Shown: piece by piece, positions 50,831 through 60,495 of the stretch
How positions within the stretch are numbered: position 1 is the first letter of the stretch
How the letters are laid out: each line of letters opens with the position of its first letter
Assembly: GCF_002563855.1 (NCBI RefSeq)
Contig: NZ_PDJQ01000001.1
Location: 2,170,001 to 2,234,000 of the forward strand
DNA from: Tepidiforma thermophila
Lineage (GTDB): Bacteria; Chloroflexota; Dehalococcoidia; Tepidiformales; Tepidiformaceae
Length of the DNA stretch: 64,000 nt
Direction: 5' to 3'
Made by a program: the position numbers and the translations under genes
The notes under the pieces: model-generated
The model's database searches: none
What the model saw: only the letters and a program-made list of their open reading frames with translations
What the model was told of the DNA's origin: nothing

Positions 50831-50920
50831 CTGCATCTTCACGGAGCTGAAGCAAGGGCTTCACCGGATTTGCGCAAGGCACCCGTAAAATGCCGGAAAA
50901 CTCCGGAAGGCGGGCCTCCG

Positions 50921-52006
50921 TTGCACGTACCAGTCGTCGGGCTCATCGGCTGCGGCCATATCGGCCGGTTTCACTCGCGGAATTTGCGCGGGGCTATCCG
51001 CTCGGGCGTCGTCGATGCGCGATACGTTGCGGTCTGCGACCGCGACCGCTCCCGGGCGGAGGCGTTCGCGGGCATCGTGGGTGCAGAGCTGGTCACCGAC
51101 GACGCGTCGGAGCTGCTCGACTATCCGGGTTTGACCGCCGTCTACATCTGCACGGAGACGGCCGAACACCCGGCGCTGGTCGCGGAGGCGGCCCGGCGAG
51201 GGCTCGACATCTTCTGCGAAAAGCCGCTCGCCCGGACGCTGACGGAGGTGGAGGCGATGGTGGAGGCGGTCGAGGGCGCGGGGGTCATCAACCAGGTAGG
51301 ACTGGTGCTGCGGTACTCCCCGGTGCTGACCGTGCTGGCCGACCTGATGCGCGACCCCGGGCTCGGGCCGCTCCTGACGGCCCACCTGCGGGATGACCAG
51401 TTCTTTCCGGTCCGCGGGCATTACAACAGCAGCTGGCGGGGCAGCTTCGAACGGGCTGGCGGTGGGACGCTCATCGAGCATTCGATCCATGACGTGGATG
51501 TGTTCCGCTGGCTGTTCGGGGAGATTGCGGCGGTGCGCTGTCACACGAGGGAGGCGACGCCGGGGCACCCAGGGGTGGAGGATGTTGCGCTGGTGACATT
51601 CCAGCACGCAGGCGGCCACCAGACGACGCTCACATCGGTGTGGCACGGGCTCGACGACCGTCCATCGACACGGTTCCTTGAAGTCTTTTTCGAGGGCGGG
51701 TACTTCGCGACCGAACACGACTTTCTCGGCCCGATCCGCGTGCAGGGGCGCAGCGGGCCGGTGCGCGAACTGAGCGCCGACGAGGTGTTCGAACGGTATG
51801 TCGCGCTGGCCGGTCTGAACGAGGAGCAGGCGGCGCTGGCCCGCGCGGGGATGCTGGAGGACGTTGCGTTCCTGCAGAGCGCGGCGGCGCGGCGGCCTGC
51901 GTTTCCGGACTTCCGGACGGCGCTGGCGGCGCACCGCGTGGTCGATGCGTGCTACCGGAGCGCCCGGGAGGGCAGAGAGGTGCGGCTGGATTCGCCGGGG
52001 CGCTGA
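50921..52006 (+). CDS. Gfo/Idh/MocA family NAD(P)-dependent oxidoreductase
   Basis: A 361-residue dehydrogenase: Rossmann start [18 protein letters not shown] (GxGxxG), the diagnostic EKPLAR (Lys of the active site), and a C-terminal beta-sheet with [22 protein letters not shown], a GGxxxDxxxH-like metal/sugar site. It would oxidise an inositol or sugar-like substrate. The TTG at 50921 is chosen because it begins just before the Rossmann strand and GGAAGG lies 11 nt upstream; TAAAAT at 50886-50891 is the likely -10. It is a single gene, 140 nt from the next. Confidence 0.88.
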   Translation: MHVPVVGLIGCGHIGRFHSRNLRGAIRSGVVDARYVAVCDRDRSRAEAFAGIVGAELVTDDASELLDYPGLTAVYICTETAEHPALVAEAARRGLDIFCEKPLARTLTEVEAMVEAVEGAGVINQVGLVLRYSPVLTVLADLMRDPGLGPLLTAHLRDDQFFPVRGHYNSSWRGSFERAGGGTLIEHSIHDVDVFRWLFGEIAAVRCHTREATPGHPGVEDVALVTFQHAGGHQTTLTSVWHGLDDRPSTRFLEVFFEGGYFATEHDFLGPIRVQGRSGPVRELSADEVFERYVALAGLNEEQAALARAGMLEDVAFLQSAAARRPAFPDFRTALAAHRVVDACYRSAREGREVRLDSPGR

Positions 52007-52043
52007 GGCATACGCAGCGCCTATGGCTCAGCGGCGAAGCCCG

Positions 52044-52072
52044 TTTACCCGCCAATAGCGATCCGATAGTAT
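52044..52072 (+). promoter_or_regulatory. Promoter of the crotonyl-CoA carboxylase/reductase gene
   Basis: TTTACC (52044-52049), a 17-nt spacer and TAGTAT (52067-52072). The leader of about 70 nt ends in GAGGAG (52134-52139), 7 nt before the ATG at 52147. Confidence 0.65.
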
Positions 52073-52146
52073 GGCCGCATTCGGCCCGTGGACCGGTGCC
52101 AGACCCGCGAAGGGACGGGCCGGGAGCCCGCCCGAGGAGCATGGAG

Positions 52147-53409
52147 ATGACGACCGAAATACTCAAGGACCTCTACGAGATCGGCGAGATGCCCCCGCTC
52201 GGCCACGTGCCGAAGAAGATGTATGCCCAGGTGATTCGGCAGTCCCGTTTCGGCCAGCCGACCCAGGCGTTCCAGGTCGAGGTGATCGACGTACCCGAAA
52301 TCGGGCCCGACGACGTGCTGGTGTACGTGATGGCGGCCGGTGTGAACTACAACAACGTCTGGGCCGGGCTGGGCGTGCCGGTCGATGTGATTGCGGCCCG
52401 GCAGAAGGAGGGCCAGCCGTGGGACCACCACATCGGCGGCTCGGATGCCTCCGGCATCATCTGGAAGGTCGGGTCGAACGTCACGAACTGGAAGGTTGGC
52501 GACGAGGTCGTGATCCACTGCGGCACCTGGGACGTGCACGCGCCGGAGATCAAGGCCGGGCTTGACCCGATGTACCACCCGAGCTACCGGATCTGGGGGT
52601 ACGAGACGACCTGGGGTTCGTTTGCGCAGTTCACGAAGGTGCAGGCGCACCAGTGCATGCCGAAAGCGCCGCACCTCACGTGGGAAGAGGCGGCTGCCCC
52701 GACGCTGGTGGGGGCAACGGCGTACCGGATGCTCTTCGGCTGGCCGCCGCACACGGTACAGGAAGGGGATGTGGTGCTGGTGTGGGGCGGCGCCGGCGGC
52801 CTCGGTTCGATGGCGATCCAGCTGGCCGCGCAGGTCGGCGCGAAGCCGATCGCAGTGGTCTCGAGCGAGTCGAAGTACGACTTCTGCAAGCGGCTTGGGG
52901 CCGTTGGGTGCATTAACCGGAAGGCCTTCGACCACTGGGGCCGGCTGCCCGACTGGACGGACAACGAATCGATGGCGAAGTTCACGGCGGGCGCGCGGGC
53001 CTTCGGCAAGGCGATCTGGGACATCCTCGGTGAGCGGAAGAATCCGCGCATCGTCTTCGAGCACCCCGGGCAGGACACGGTTCCGACCTCCATCTTCGTG
53101 TGCGACACCGGCGGGATGGTGGTGATCTGCGCCGGTACGACCGGGTACAACGCCGACGTCGACCTGCGCTACCTGTGGATGCGGCAGAAGCGGCTCCAGG
53201 GCTCGCACTTCGCGAATGACGAGCAGGCCTACGCGTTCAACGACCTGGTGGTGGCCGGCAAGATCGACCCGTGCCTCTCACGCGTGTTCAAGTTCGAGGA
53301 GACGGGGCTCTGCCACCAGCTGATGTACGAAAACCGGCACCCGGACGGGAACATGGCGATCCTGGTCGGGGCGCCGCGCGAGGGCTTGAAGACGCTCAAG
53401 GGATCCTGA
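52147..53409 (+). CDS. ccrA: Crotonyl-CoA carboxylase/reductase
   Basis: A 420-residue MDR-superfamily enzyme with the Ccr-specific arrangement: [12 protein letters not shown], the [15 protein letters not shown] segment, [22 protein letters not shown], cofactor loop [14 protein letters not shown], an IVFEHPG block and [16 protein letters not shown]. Ccr reductively carboxylates crotonyl-CoA to ethylmalonyl-CoA with NADPH. In other bacteria it feeds the ethylmalonyl-CoA pathway or polyketide extender supply. The ATG at 52147 has GAGGAG 7 nt upstream; an ATG two codons earlier is too close to it. It has its own promoter and terminator. Ethylmalonyl-CoA mutase is not in the window. Confidence 0.85.
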   Translation: MTTEILKDLYEIGEMPPLGHVPKKMYAQVIRQSRFGQPTQAFQVEVIDVPEIGPDDVLVYVMAAGVNYNNVWAGLGVPVDVIAARQKEGQPWDHHIGGSDASGIIWKVGSNVTNWKVGDEVVIHCGTWDVHAPEIKAGLDPMYHPSYRIWGYETTWGSFAQFTKVQAHQCMPKAPHLTWEEAAAPTLVGATAYRMLFGWPPHTVQEGDVVLVWGGAGGLGSMAIQLAAQVGAKPIAVVSSESKYDFCKRLGAVGCINRKAFDHWGRLPDWTDNESMAKFTAGARAFGKAIWDILGERKNPRIVFEHPGQDTVPTSIFVCDTGGMVVICAGTTGYNADVDLRYLWMRQKRLQGSHFANDEQAYAFNDLVVAGKIDPCLSRVFKFEETGLCHQLMYENRHPDGNMAILVGAPREGLKTLKGS

Positions 53410-53446
53410 CGCCGGGCTGTGCTGTCCGGCATCGCTCCGCTGACCG

Positions 53447-53483
53447 GGCCCGGCCGTCTTCACGGCCGGGCCTGACTGTTTGC
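53447..53483 (+). terminator. Intrinsic, possibly bidirectional terminator
   Basis: A perfect 11-bp stem, GGCCCGGCCGT (53447-53457) and ACGGCCGGGCC (53462-53472), with loop CTTC, then TGACTGTTTG. It lies between the ccrA stop and the convergent MFS gene end at 53525, so it may serve both. Confidence 0.8.
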
Positions 53484-53524
53484 GCGGCGCCGCGGCGGCC
53501 GGGGGGCGGTGCGCGGTCAGGACA

Positions 53525-54880
53525 TCAGTTGCCCAGGGCCGGGCCGGGCTGCTGGCCCGGGGCGGGCGGCTGGCTGGCATCCTGCGCGGAGAGGACGGGC
53601 GAGCGGCCGAAGATGTGGCGAGGCTGGAGAACGGCCATCACCAGCATGAATGCGGCGACGAGGATGCCCTGGCCGGTGAACATGGCGCGGGCGCCGGTGA
53701 GGTCGGCGAGCTGTCCGAGCGGCCAGGCCATGAGCGGCATCGCACTAAAGCTGAGCATGTTGATGCTCATGACGCGGCCGTAGAACTCGGGGCGCGCCGC
53801 TTCCATGGTAAGTGTGCCGTTGATGGTCTGATAGGCGGTGAGGGCCAGGCCGAGGATGAGCGTTGCGACCAGCGCGCCAGCGAAGCCGAACGCCTGTGAG
53901 CCGACGGCAAGCCCGACCAGGCCGAGGCCGCCGACGATGCCGGAAGCCCACTGCAGGAGGGCTTTGCGGTCGAAGGCCGTGAGCGAGGCGATGACGAGCG
54001 ATGCGAGGAGGGCCCCGGCTCCTGAGACTGACTGGAGGATGCCGTACTCCTGCTCGCCCTTGCCGAGGTCCTCCTGGACGAAGCCGGCGAGCAGCATGAC
54101 GTAGGGCATCACGAAGAAGGCGACCGTGAACATCATGAGGTTCAGCGTGCGGAGGCGCGGGTCGCCCATGACGTAGCGGAGCCCGTCACCGATTTCGCGC
54201 CACATGCCCGGCCGGGAGGTTCCCGGGGGAGCTACCGAGTGTCCGAGGCCGGTCGGGATGCCAAGGAGCGCGAGGCAGGCGACGGCGTACAGGGCAGCCT
54301 GGGTGAAGTACACGGACTCAAGATTCCAGGCGGCAGCCATCGCCCCGGCGGCGGCAGGACCGAAGAGGCGGGTGAAGTTCATGGCTGCGTTCGACATTGC
54401 CATAGCGGCCATGAGGTTCTGAGGGCCGACAAGGTAGACCATGAGCGGCATGCGGGCCGGCATACCGAGGGCCATAGCGGTGCCGCCGCCAAGCCCCAGC
54501 ACGAAGAGCCAGCCGATGGTGATGGTCCCGGTGATGAGCATGAGGGCGCTGGCGAGGGCCAGGGCGCCGGTGGCGAGCTGGGAGGCGAGCGTGAGGTTCC
54601 GCTTTTCGAAGCGGTCGGCGAGCGAACCGCCGACCAGCGAGAAGAGGAGCATCGGGAGCCCGAACGAGAGCGAGATGAGGCCGACGGCGCCAAACGAGCC
54701 GGTCAGCTCCCAGGCGAGGAGCGCGCGGGCCACCATCTGCATCTGCATGCCGGTAAACGAGAAGAGCGACGAGAGCCAGAGCAGCCGGTAGTGCCGATTG
54801 CGGAACACAACGAGGCCAGTGCGGAACGAAGGGCCGCGCGAACGCCCCGGCACCGGGGGGACCGGCCGGAACTCAGCCAC
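53525..54880 (-). CDS. MFS transporter (EntS/MFS_3 type)
   Basis: A 451-residue 12-helix major facilitator: FRNRHYRLLWLSSLFSFTGMQMQ opens helix 1, GGSLADRFEKRN is the A-motif between helices 2 and 3, and GRVMSINMLSFSAMPL lies in the second half. MFS_3 proteins export siderophores, macrolides or other small molecules. The GTG at 54880 begins MAEFRPVPPV, a Pro-rich cytoplasmic N-terminus. It diverges from the acyl-CoA dehydrogenase at 55032. The substrate cannot be told. Confidence 0.9.
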   Translation of the reverse strand: MAEFRPVPPVPGRSRGPSFRTGLVVFRNRHYRLLWLSSLFSFTGMQMQMVARALLAWELTGSFGAVGLISLSFGLPMLLFSLVGGSLADRFEKRNLTLASQLATGALALASALMLITGTITIGWLFVLGLGGGTAMALGMPARMPLMVYLVGPQNLMAAMAMSNAAMNFTRLFGPAAAGAMAAAWNLESVYFTQAALYAVACLALLGIPTGLGHSVAPPGTSRPGMWREIGDGLRYVMGDPRLRTLNLMMFTVAFFVMPYVMLLAGFVQEDLGKGEQEYGILQSVSGAGALLASLVIASLTAFDRKALLQWASGIVGGLGLVGLAVGSQAFGFAGALVATLILGLALTAYQTINGTLTMEAARPEFYGRVMSINMLSFSAMPLMAWPLGQLADLTGARAMFTGQGILVAAFMLVMAVLQPRHIFGRSPVLSAQDASQPPAPGQQPGPALGN

Positions 54881-55031
54881 GGGCCGCCTGCCGGCCCGGA
54901 CGGGCGAGAGCCTGTGCCCTGTTCATTCGCGGTATTCTAACGGCCCGGCAGCGGGAGGGTGTGCGCGCGCATCGTCCGTAGGCGTCCGGTGGGGGATACT
55001 GCGGACGCACGAATTCAAACAGGACTGTCGC

Positions 55032-56204
55032 ATGGCCAGGGATTACGCAGCTGACATCACGGACCCGGTGGCGCGGGAGATCGTCACCAACGTCGGGGTA
55101 TGGGTGGACCGGGAGGTGAAGCCGGTCGCCAGCCAGTACGAGCACGCGGATGAGTTCCCGGAGCCGCTCGTGAAGGGCATGGCGGATATGGGGCTCTTCG
55201 GAATCAAGATACCGGAGAAGTACGGCGGGCTGGACCTGAGCTTCGAATGCTACGCGGGTGTGTGCATCGAGCTGGCGCGGGGCTGGATGAGCCTTGCGGG
55301 GATCATCAACACGCACGTTCTGGTTGGTTACGCGATCAGCGAATACGGCACCGAGGAGCAGAAGCAGAAGTATCTGCCGAAGATGGTGGCGCCGGACATC
55401 CGCTGCGCGCTCAGCATCACGGAGCCGGACGCCGGTTCGGACGCGGCGGCGATCAAGACGACGGCCCGCCGGGACGGCGACGACTACATCATTAATGGCC
55501 AGAAGATGTGGGTGACGAACGGCCAGCGGGCGGGGGTATACCTGGTCCTGACGAAGACCGACCCGGACGCTCAGCCGCGGCACCGCGGGATTACCGCGTT
55601 TCTCGTCGATGCCGGTACGCCCGGGTTCACGCCGGGGCGGAAGCTGGAAAAGCTCGGCTACAAGGGCGTGGAAACGACGGAGCTGACGTTCGACGACGCG
55701 CGGGTGCCGGCGACGCAGGTGCTGGGCGGCAAGGAGGGGCAGGGGTTCCAGCACGTCATGAGCGCACTCGAGGTCGGGCGCATCAACGTTGCGGCCCGCG
55801 GCGTCGGGGTAGCGCAGGCGGCCTTCGACGAGGCGATCCGGTATGCGCAGAAACGGGAGGCGTTCGGGAAGCCGATCTTCGAGCACCAGGCGCAGCAGCT
55901 GCGGCTGGCGGAGATGATCACCAAAATCCGGGCGGCGCGGCTGCTGACGCTGGATGCCGCGCGGAAGAAGGACTCCGGCGCACGGAGCGACCTCGATGCC
56001 GGCATGGCGAAGCTGTTCGCGACGGAGATTGCGCAGGAGTGCGTACTCGATGCGATGCGCATCCATGGCGGCGTGGGCTACAGCAAGGAGCTTCCGCTGG
56101 AGCGGTTCTACCGCGACGCGCCGCTTATGGTGATCGCGGAGGGGACGAGCGATATCCAGAAGATCGTCATCGCCCGGAACATCGTGAAGGAATACCCGGT
56201 CTAG
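55032..56204 (+). CDS. Acyl-CoA dehydrogenase, short/branched-chain type
   Basis: A 390-residue acyl-CoA dehydrogenase: FPEPLVKGMADMGLFGIKIPEKYGGLDLSF, SITEPDAGSDAAAIKTTAR, KMWVTNG, EVGRINVAARGVGVAQAAFDEA and a C-terminal IAEGTSDIQK with Glu370 at the helix-K catalytic position (SCAD/MCAD/short-branched type). It differs from the other two dehydrogenases in the window in that placement. GATACT (54996-55001) is a plausible -10. It is followed after 55 nt by a MaoC hydratase, a normal dehydrogenase-hydratase pair for beta-oxidation. Confidence 0.92.
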   Translation: MARDYAADITDPVAREIVTNVGVWVDREVKPVASQYEHADEFPEPLVKGMADMGLFGIKIPEKYGGLDLSFECYAGVCIELARGWMSLAGIINTHVLVGYAISEYGTEEQKQKYLPKMVAPDIRCALSITEPDAGSDAAAIKTTARRDGDDYIINGQKMWVTNGQRAGVYLVLTKTDPDAQPRHRGITAFLVDAGTPGFTPGRKLEKLGYKGVETTELTFDDARVPATQVLGGKEGQGFQHVMSALEVGRINVAARGVGVAQAAFDEAIRYAQKREAFGKPIFEHQAQQLRLAEMITKIRAARLLTLDAARKKDSGARSDLDAGMAKLFATEIAQECVLDAMRIHGGVGYSKELPLERFYRDAPLMVIAEGTSDIQKIVIARNIVKEYPV

Positions 56205-56259
56205 CCCACCTGCAGACCGGATGATGAGCTGTATCGACGACCAAGAGGGAGCGTGTGCA

Positions 56260-56739
56260 ATGACTGTCTACGATGGCAGGGACAAGTTCGGCCGCTACTA
56301 CGAGGATTTCGAAGTCGGGGACGTGTACAAGCACTGGCCCGGCAAGACCATCACGGAGGCGATGGACCACCTCTTCTGCGACATCACGATGAACCACCAC
56401 CCGCTGCACAGCGACCGGTGGTATGCGGAGGAGGAGACGCAGTTCAAGCAGAACGTGGTGGTGGGGAACCTCGTGTACTCGCTGGTGCTGGGGATGAGCG
56501 TGCCCGATGTCTCGGGCAAGGCGATCGCGAACCTCGAGATCGAGAGCCTGAAGCACCTGAAGCCGACGTTCCACGGCGACACGATCCGGGCGGAGACGAC
56601 CGTGCTGGACAAACGGGAGACCTCGGACGGGACGCGCGGGATTGTGACGGTCGAGACGCGGGGGTTCAACCAGCGCGGCGAAGAGGTGTGCTACTTCCGC
56701 CGGAAGGTGATGGTTCCGAAGCGCCCGGCGAGCGGGTAG
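56260..56739 (+). CDS. MaoC-like hot-dog dehydratase (mesaconyl-CoA hydratase-like)
   Basis: A 159-residue hot-dog protein: GRYYEDFEVGDVYKHWPGKTITEAMDHLF, the hydratase-2 region CDITMNHHPLHSDRWYA (His of PLH kept, the GDxNP Asp replaced by Asn), and VSGKAIANLEIESLKHLKPTFHGDTI. Family relatives are annotated as mesaconyl-CoA or enoyl-CoA hydratases. GAGGGAG about 8 nt upstream sets the ATG at 56260; two ATGs further upstream lack support. It pairs with the dehydrogenase before it and may hydrate its enoyl-CoA product. Confidence 0.85.
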   Translation: MTVYDGRDKFGRYYEDFEVGDVYKHWPGKTITEAMDHLFCDITMNHHPLHSDRWYAEEETQFKQNVVVGNLVYSLVLGMSVPDVSGKAIANLEIESLKHLKPTFHGDTIRAETTVLDKRETSDGTRGIVTVETRGFNQRGEEVCYFRRKVMVPKRPASG

Positions 56740-56740
56740 G

Positions 56741-57313
56741 ATGGCGGGCGGCATGGCCGCCGCGCCGAACCCGAAGAAGCTCCCGTTCACGCTACAGCCG
56801 GGCGAACAGGTGCTTGCTCTCGTTCGGCGGCACTGGCTGTACTTTTCGCTGCGGATCGCCGGTGTCGTGCTGGCCGGGCTGGGGGGCGCTGCGCTGGGCA
56901 TCGCCGCCGTTGCCATGACCCTCGGCTTCGACGGCCTGCCGGGGCGTATCGCCGGGGCGGTCATCGCTGTATGGGCGGTCTACTGGGCAGTGCGCGCCTA
57001 CTTCACGTGGTACCGGTACCAGAACGACATCTGGGTGGTGACGAACCAGCGGCTGGTCGATTCGCTGAAGCGGCACTGGTTCCACCACCAGATGGCCTCG
57101 ACCGACCTTGTCGACGTCGAGGACCTCCGCGTGGAGCGACACGGTGTCCTGGAGACGGTGTTCGACTTTGGCGACGTGCAATGCCAAACGGCAGGAGTAG
57201 TCCAGAACTTTGTTCTTTCGGGGATTCCGCAGCCGGCGCGATTACTGGCGGTAGTGGACGGGGCGCGGGATGCAGCGCGGCGCTCGCTGGGGTCCGCGGA
57301 TGCGGTCCGCTGA
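56741..57313 (+). CDS. PH-domain (bPH2/YdbS-like) membrane protein
   Basis: A 190-residue protein with a short N-terminus, two membrane helices (about 35-60 and 66-88), then a bacterial PH domain (95-180): DIWVVTNQRLVDSLKRHWFHHQMASTDLVDVEDLRVERHG, VFDFGDVQCQTAG. YdbS-like proteins are of unknown function, often near cell-envelope genes. It starts 1 nt after the MaoC stop, hence in the same transcript, with no other functional link visible. Confidence 0.85.
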   Translation: MAGGMAAAPNPKKLPFTLQPGEQVLALVRRHWLYFSLRIAGVVLAGLGGAALGIAAVAMTLGFDGLPGRIAGAVIAVWAVYWAVRAYFTWYRYQNDIWVVTNQRLVDSLKRHWFHHQMASTDLVDVEDLRVERHGVLETVFDFGDVQCQTAGVVQNFVLSGIPQPARLLAVVDGARDAARRSLGSADAVR

Positions 57314-57334
57314 CGCCCGGCTTGCCGCAGCAAG

Positions 57335-57363
57335 ATGACGCGGGGCGGCGTGACAGGTAGCCT
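57335..57363 (+). promoter_or_regulatory. Candidate leaderless promoter of the M23 peptidase gene
   Basis: ATGACG (57335-57340), a 17-nt spacer and TAGCCT (57358-57363), which ends 6 nt before the ATG at 57370. There is no Shine-Dalgarno at this start. Confidence 0.45.
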
Positions 57364-57369
57364 CTCGGC

Positions 57370-58338
57370 ATGACAACCCGACGGCAGGTCCTCGCAGCGC
57401 TGGGGGTCGGGCTGGCGCTGCCGCTGCCGGCCATGGCCCGGCTTGCGCGCGGCGAGCGGACGCCCGGCATCGCCGCAGAACGGCAGTCGGCGCTGCCGCA
57501 TCGTGTTGTGCTGCCCCTGGTGGGCACTGATGGCCCGCGGCCAGAGGTTCGGCTCTCCTTCCGAACGCCGTACCAGGGCGGGGCGATCTACCTGGAGGTC
57601 CGGCATGCGGTTTCCGGGAGCGCGCGGATTTTCGGGCGAACGTCGCCGCTCAGCCCGGGGCCGGGCGGGCTCGAAGGGTTCGTCGGGATCGGCGTGCTGG
57701 ACCCCCCGGGGCCTGCCTCGATGGAGGTCATCGTCACAGACGCCGCCGGGGGCAGCTTCCGGTTCGTTGAACCGATTACCGTCCGGGCGACGCAGTGGAC
57801 CTCCGACGACATCTGGCTGCCGCCGCCGGACCCGAACACGCCGCCGCCGGAGGAGCCGCCGCTGGAGCCGGAGCAGCCGCGGCTCGATGCGCTCTATGCC
57901 ACCGTCACCCCGCGGCAGTGGACGCTGCCGTTCATCATCCCGATTGAACTGGGCGGCGAGGTCTGGGTGAGCGGGTATTTTGGCGAGCAGCGGTCGTTTA
58001 ACGGCGGGCCGCGCGTCGGCCACCACGGCGGGACGGACATTGCCGCGCCGCCCGGGACACCAGCCCGGACCACCAACCATGGCACGGTCGTGATGTCGGA
58101 GCTGACGCTGGTGCGGGGGAACCTCGTGGTGGTGGACCACGGCGGCGGGATTCTGTCGTGCTACGGGCATCTTTCGGAGCGCACTGTTGCAGTTGGGCAG
58201 ACGGTACGCCGCGGGGACGTCGTCGGGCGGGTGGGCTCGACAGGGCTGTCGAGCGGTCCTCACCTCCACTGGGAGCTGAGCGTAGCGGGAGTGCTGGTGG
58301 ATGGGCTGCGGTGGCTGGACGGGACACAGGGGTTTTAG
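57370..58338 (+). CDS. M23 family (LytM-like) metallopeptidase
   Basis: A 322-residue exported peptidase. The N-terminus MTTRRQVLAALGVGLALPLPA is a signal peptide with an RR pair, possibly Tat-type. A strand-rich domain (40-150), a Pro/Glu linker (155-175, PPPDPNTPPPEEPPLEP) and the peptidase domain follow, with HHGGTD (HxxxD zinc site) and GPHLHWEL (HxH). It would cut peptidoglycan cross-links outside the membrane. It is separated from ctaA by 172 nt, which hold only a possible 44-codon GTG frame (58380-58514) of doubtful reality. Confidence 0.9.
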   Translation: MTTRRQVLAALGVGLALPLPAMARLARGERTPGIAAERQSALPHRVVLPLVGTDGPRPEVRLSFRTPYQGGAIYLEVRHAVSGSARIFGRTSPLSPGPGGLEGFVGIGVLDPPGPASMEVIVTDAAGGSFRFVEPITVRATQWTSDDIWLPPPDPNTPPPEEPPLEPEQPRLDALYATVTPRQWTLPFIIPIELGGEVWVSGYFGEQRSFNGGPRVGHHGGTDIAAPPGTPARTTNHGTVVMSELTLVRGNLVVVDHGGGILSCYGHLSERTVAVGQTVRRGDVVGRVGSTGLSSGPHLHWELSVAGVLVDGLRWLDGTQGF

Positions 58339-58510
58339 GTCCGGCGAACGGCCATCCCTGGGCGGACCGAACGACCGTAGTGTGGGATGTACGCTTGCGG
58401 GACGGTGAGGCGGATGGCACGCTGATGGCAAGGGGAACGCAGGCGCGGGACCGCCTGCTGGAGCAGAGCACGGGGCCGGCGATACCGCCAGAAAGGCACG
58501 ACGACAGGGC

Positions 58511-59452
58511 ATGATTCTCGCGCAGCGCCTCGCCATTCTCACTGCAGTTCTCACGCTGGTTCTCATCGCCGTTGGTGCCTTTGTCCGGGCTACGGGCTCG
58601 GGCCTGGGTTGCCCCGACTGGCCGCTCTGCCACGGGCAGGCCGTGCCCCCCGGGGAAAAGGAGGCCTGGATCGAGTTCTCGCACCGGTTCATCGCATCGA
58701 TCGTCGGACTGCTGGTTATCGCCGTCGCAGCGGCGGCGTGGAAGTACTACCGGCACGTGCCGCTGATCGTGTGGGTGGCGACCGCGACCGTCCCGCTGGT
58801 GGGATTCCAGGGTCTCCTTGGGGCGATCACAGTGGTGCGCGAGCTGCCACCGGAGATCGTCGCGACGCACCTGGTGACGGCGATGGTGGTGCTGTCATGC
58901 ATCACGCTGGTCGCCGTGGCGATGTGGATGGAGGATGAGCGGCACCGGGAGTCGGTCGCCCGGTTCCGGGACGCAGCGAGAGTGCCGGGCGCCTGGGCGC
59001 TGGCCGGGCTCGGCTGGCTGGCGGTAACGTTCTGGGTCGGCGGGTACATGGCCGAGAGCGGTGCGAGCACGGCCTGCTCGGGCTGGCCGCTTTGCAACGG
59101 CGGGGTGCTGCCGGGCGCAGACGACCAGGAGATTACCCACATGCTGCACCGGTACCTCGCGGGGGCGTTCGTCTTCTTCGTGGTGCCGGCCCTCGTTACG
59201 GCGTGGCGGCGACGGGAGCAGCTCCCGTGGGCGCGTCCGTACGTTGTTGCGCTCGGGGGGCTGTACGCGATGCAGGTGCTGGTCGGGGCGCTGAACGTCT
59301 GGTACACGTTCCCGGACCCGCTGACGGTGGCGCATACCGCGATTGCGGCCGGCATCTGGGGCGTGCTTTCCGCAGGGGCGGCACTCGGTTTCTATCAGCC
59401 GTACCGGGCAACGGCTGTCCGTCCGCTGCCGCGTGCTGAGGCGCCGGCATGA
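58511..59452 (+). CDS. ctaA: Heme A synthase (COX15/CtaA)
   Basis: A 313-residue eight-helix membrane protein with the duplicated COX15 pattern: VRATGSGLGCPDWPLCHGQ and ESGASTACSGWPLCNGG (the loop cysteines), WIEFSHRFIAS (heme His), ATHLVTAM, THMLHRYLAG and AHTAIAAGI (remaining His ligands). It oxidises the C8 methyl of heme O to give heme A for the oxidase. It overlaps ctaB by ATGA (59449-59452). Confidence 0.95.
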   Translation: MILAQRLAILTAVLTLVLIAVGAFVRATGSGLGCPDWPLCHGQAVPPGEKEAWIEFSHRFIASIVGLLVIAVAAAAWKYYRHVPLIVWVATATVPLVGFQGLLGAITVVRELPPEIVATHLVTAMVVLSCITLVAVAMWMEDERHRESVARFRDAARVPGAWALAGLGWLAVTFWVGGYMAESGASTACSGWPLCNGGVLPGADDQEITHMLHRYLAGAFVFFVVPALVTAWRRREQLPWARPYVVALGGLYAMQVLVGALNVWYTFPDPLTVAHTAIAAGIWGVLSAGAALGFYQPYRATAVRPLPRAEAPA

Positions 59453-60345
59453 CGGCTGAGCTGGTGTTCCCGGCGCGGGCGTCAGTGGCGACAACGGTCC
59501 GCAACTACATCACGCTGACCAAGCCGCGCGTCATTTCGCTGCTGCTGGTCACGACCGTGCCGGCGATGGTGGTTGCGGCTGGAGGCTGGCCGGGGACCTG
59601 GCTGGTGCTTGCGACGCTGATTGGCGGAGCGACGTCGGCGGCCGGGGCGAACGTCATCAACTGCTGGTACGACCGGGACATCGACGCCATCATGCGGCGG
59701 ACGCGGGAGCGGCCCACGGTGACGGGGGCCATCCCGCCCGGTCACGCGCTCGCCTTCGGGATCGCCCTCGGCGCGGGGGCGTTCTTTTTCCTGTGGGCCA
59801 CAACGACATTTGCGGCGGCCGTGCTGGCGCTGACGGCCCTGCTGTTTTACGTCTTCGTGTACACCATCTGGCTGAAGCGGCGGACGCCGCAGAACATCGT
59901 CATCGGCGGGGCCGCCGGCGCGTTTCCACCGGTTGTCGGCTGGGCCGCGGTGACGGGCGATGCTCCGCTGGCGGCGTGGGTGATGTTCGCCATCGTGTTC
60001 TTCTGGACGCCGCCGCACTTCTGGGCGCTCTCCCTCCGGCTCGAAGGCGACTATTCGCGAGCGGGCGTTCCCATGCTGCCGGTGACGGACGGCCCGGAGC
60101 GGACACGGGTCGAGATTTTCCGGTACGCCGTGCTGCTGGTGCCGGTGACGCTGCTCCTGGCCCCGGCTGCGGGGCTCGGGTGGGTCTACACGTCGGCGGC
60201 GGCCATCCTGGGGGCGTGGTTTGCGTGGGTGACGTGGCGGTTGTGGCGCCGCCCCTCATCGATTGCGCCAATTCGGGTCTACAAGATTTCGATGCTTTAT
60301 CTTGCCCTGCTGTTCGTGGCGATGGGGGTCGACGCGGCGCTCTAG
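59449..60345 (+). CDS. ctaB: Protoheme IX farnesyltransferase (heme O synthase)
   Basis: A 298-residue UbiA-fold prenyltransferase: ITLTKPRVISLLLVTTVPAM, GANVINCWYDRDIDAIMRRTRERP (the NxxxDxxxD prenyl-diphosphate motif with its Mg ligands), YTIWLKRRTPQNIVIGGAAGAFPPVVGWAAV and YSRAGVPMLPV. It adds farnesyl to protoheme to give heme O, the substrate of CtaA. Coupled translation with ctaA through ATGA supports channelling. Confidence 0.95.
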   Translation: MTAELVFPARASVATTVRNYITLTKPRVISLLLVTTVPAMVVAAGGWPGTWLVLATLIGGATSAAGANVINCWYDRDIDAIMRRTRERPTVTGAIPPGHALAFGIALGAGAFFFLWATTTFAAAVLALTALLFYVFVYTIWLKRRTPQNIVIGGAAGAFPPVVGWAAVTGDAPLAAWVMFAIVFFWTPPHFWALSLRLEGDYSRAGVPMLPVTDGPERTRVEIFRYAVLLVPVTLLLAPAAGLGWVYTSAAAILGAWFAWVTWRLWRRPSSIAPIRVYKISMLYLALLFVAMGVDAAL

Positions 60346-60495
60346 AGGCCCTTTCGGGGCTGCGGAAGGCGTTTGGCGGCCGGGACAACGCCCCGGGAGC
60401 CGGCGCGCGGGCCAGCTGCCGACGTTTCCGAATGGTATTCGCGACGTGCTGACAATGGCCGTTCGGGCCGTTCTCGGGGGACGCGTTTCCGTTCC

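Noticed and set aside
58380-58514. A 44-codon GTG frame ending in ATGA at ctaA
   Set aside because: Third-position GC is lower than in neighbouring genes, there is no ribosome site, and the frame continues openly upstream inside the M23 gene as a shadow. Mentioned only as a remote possibility.
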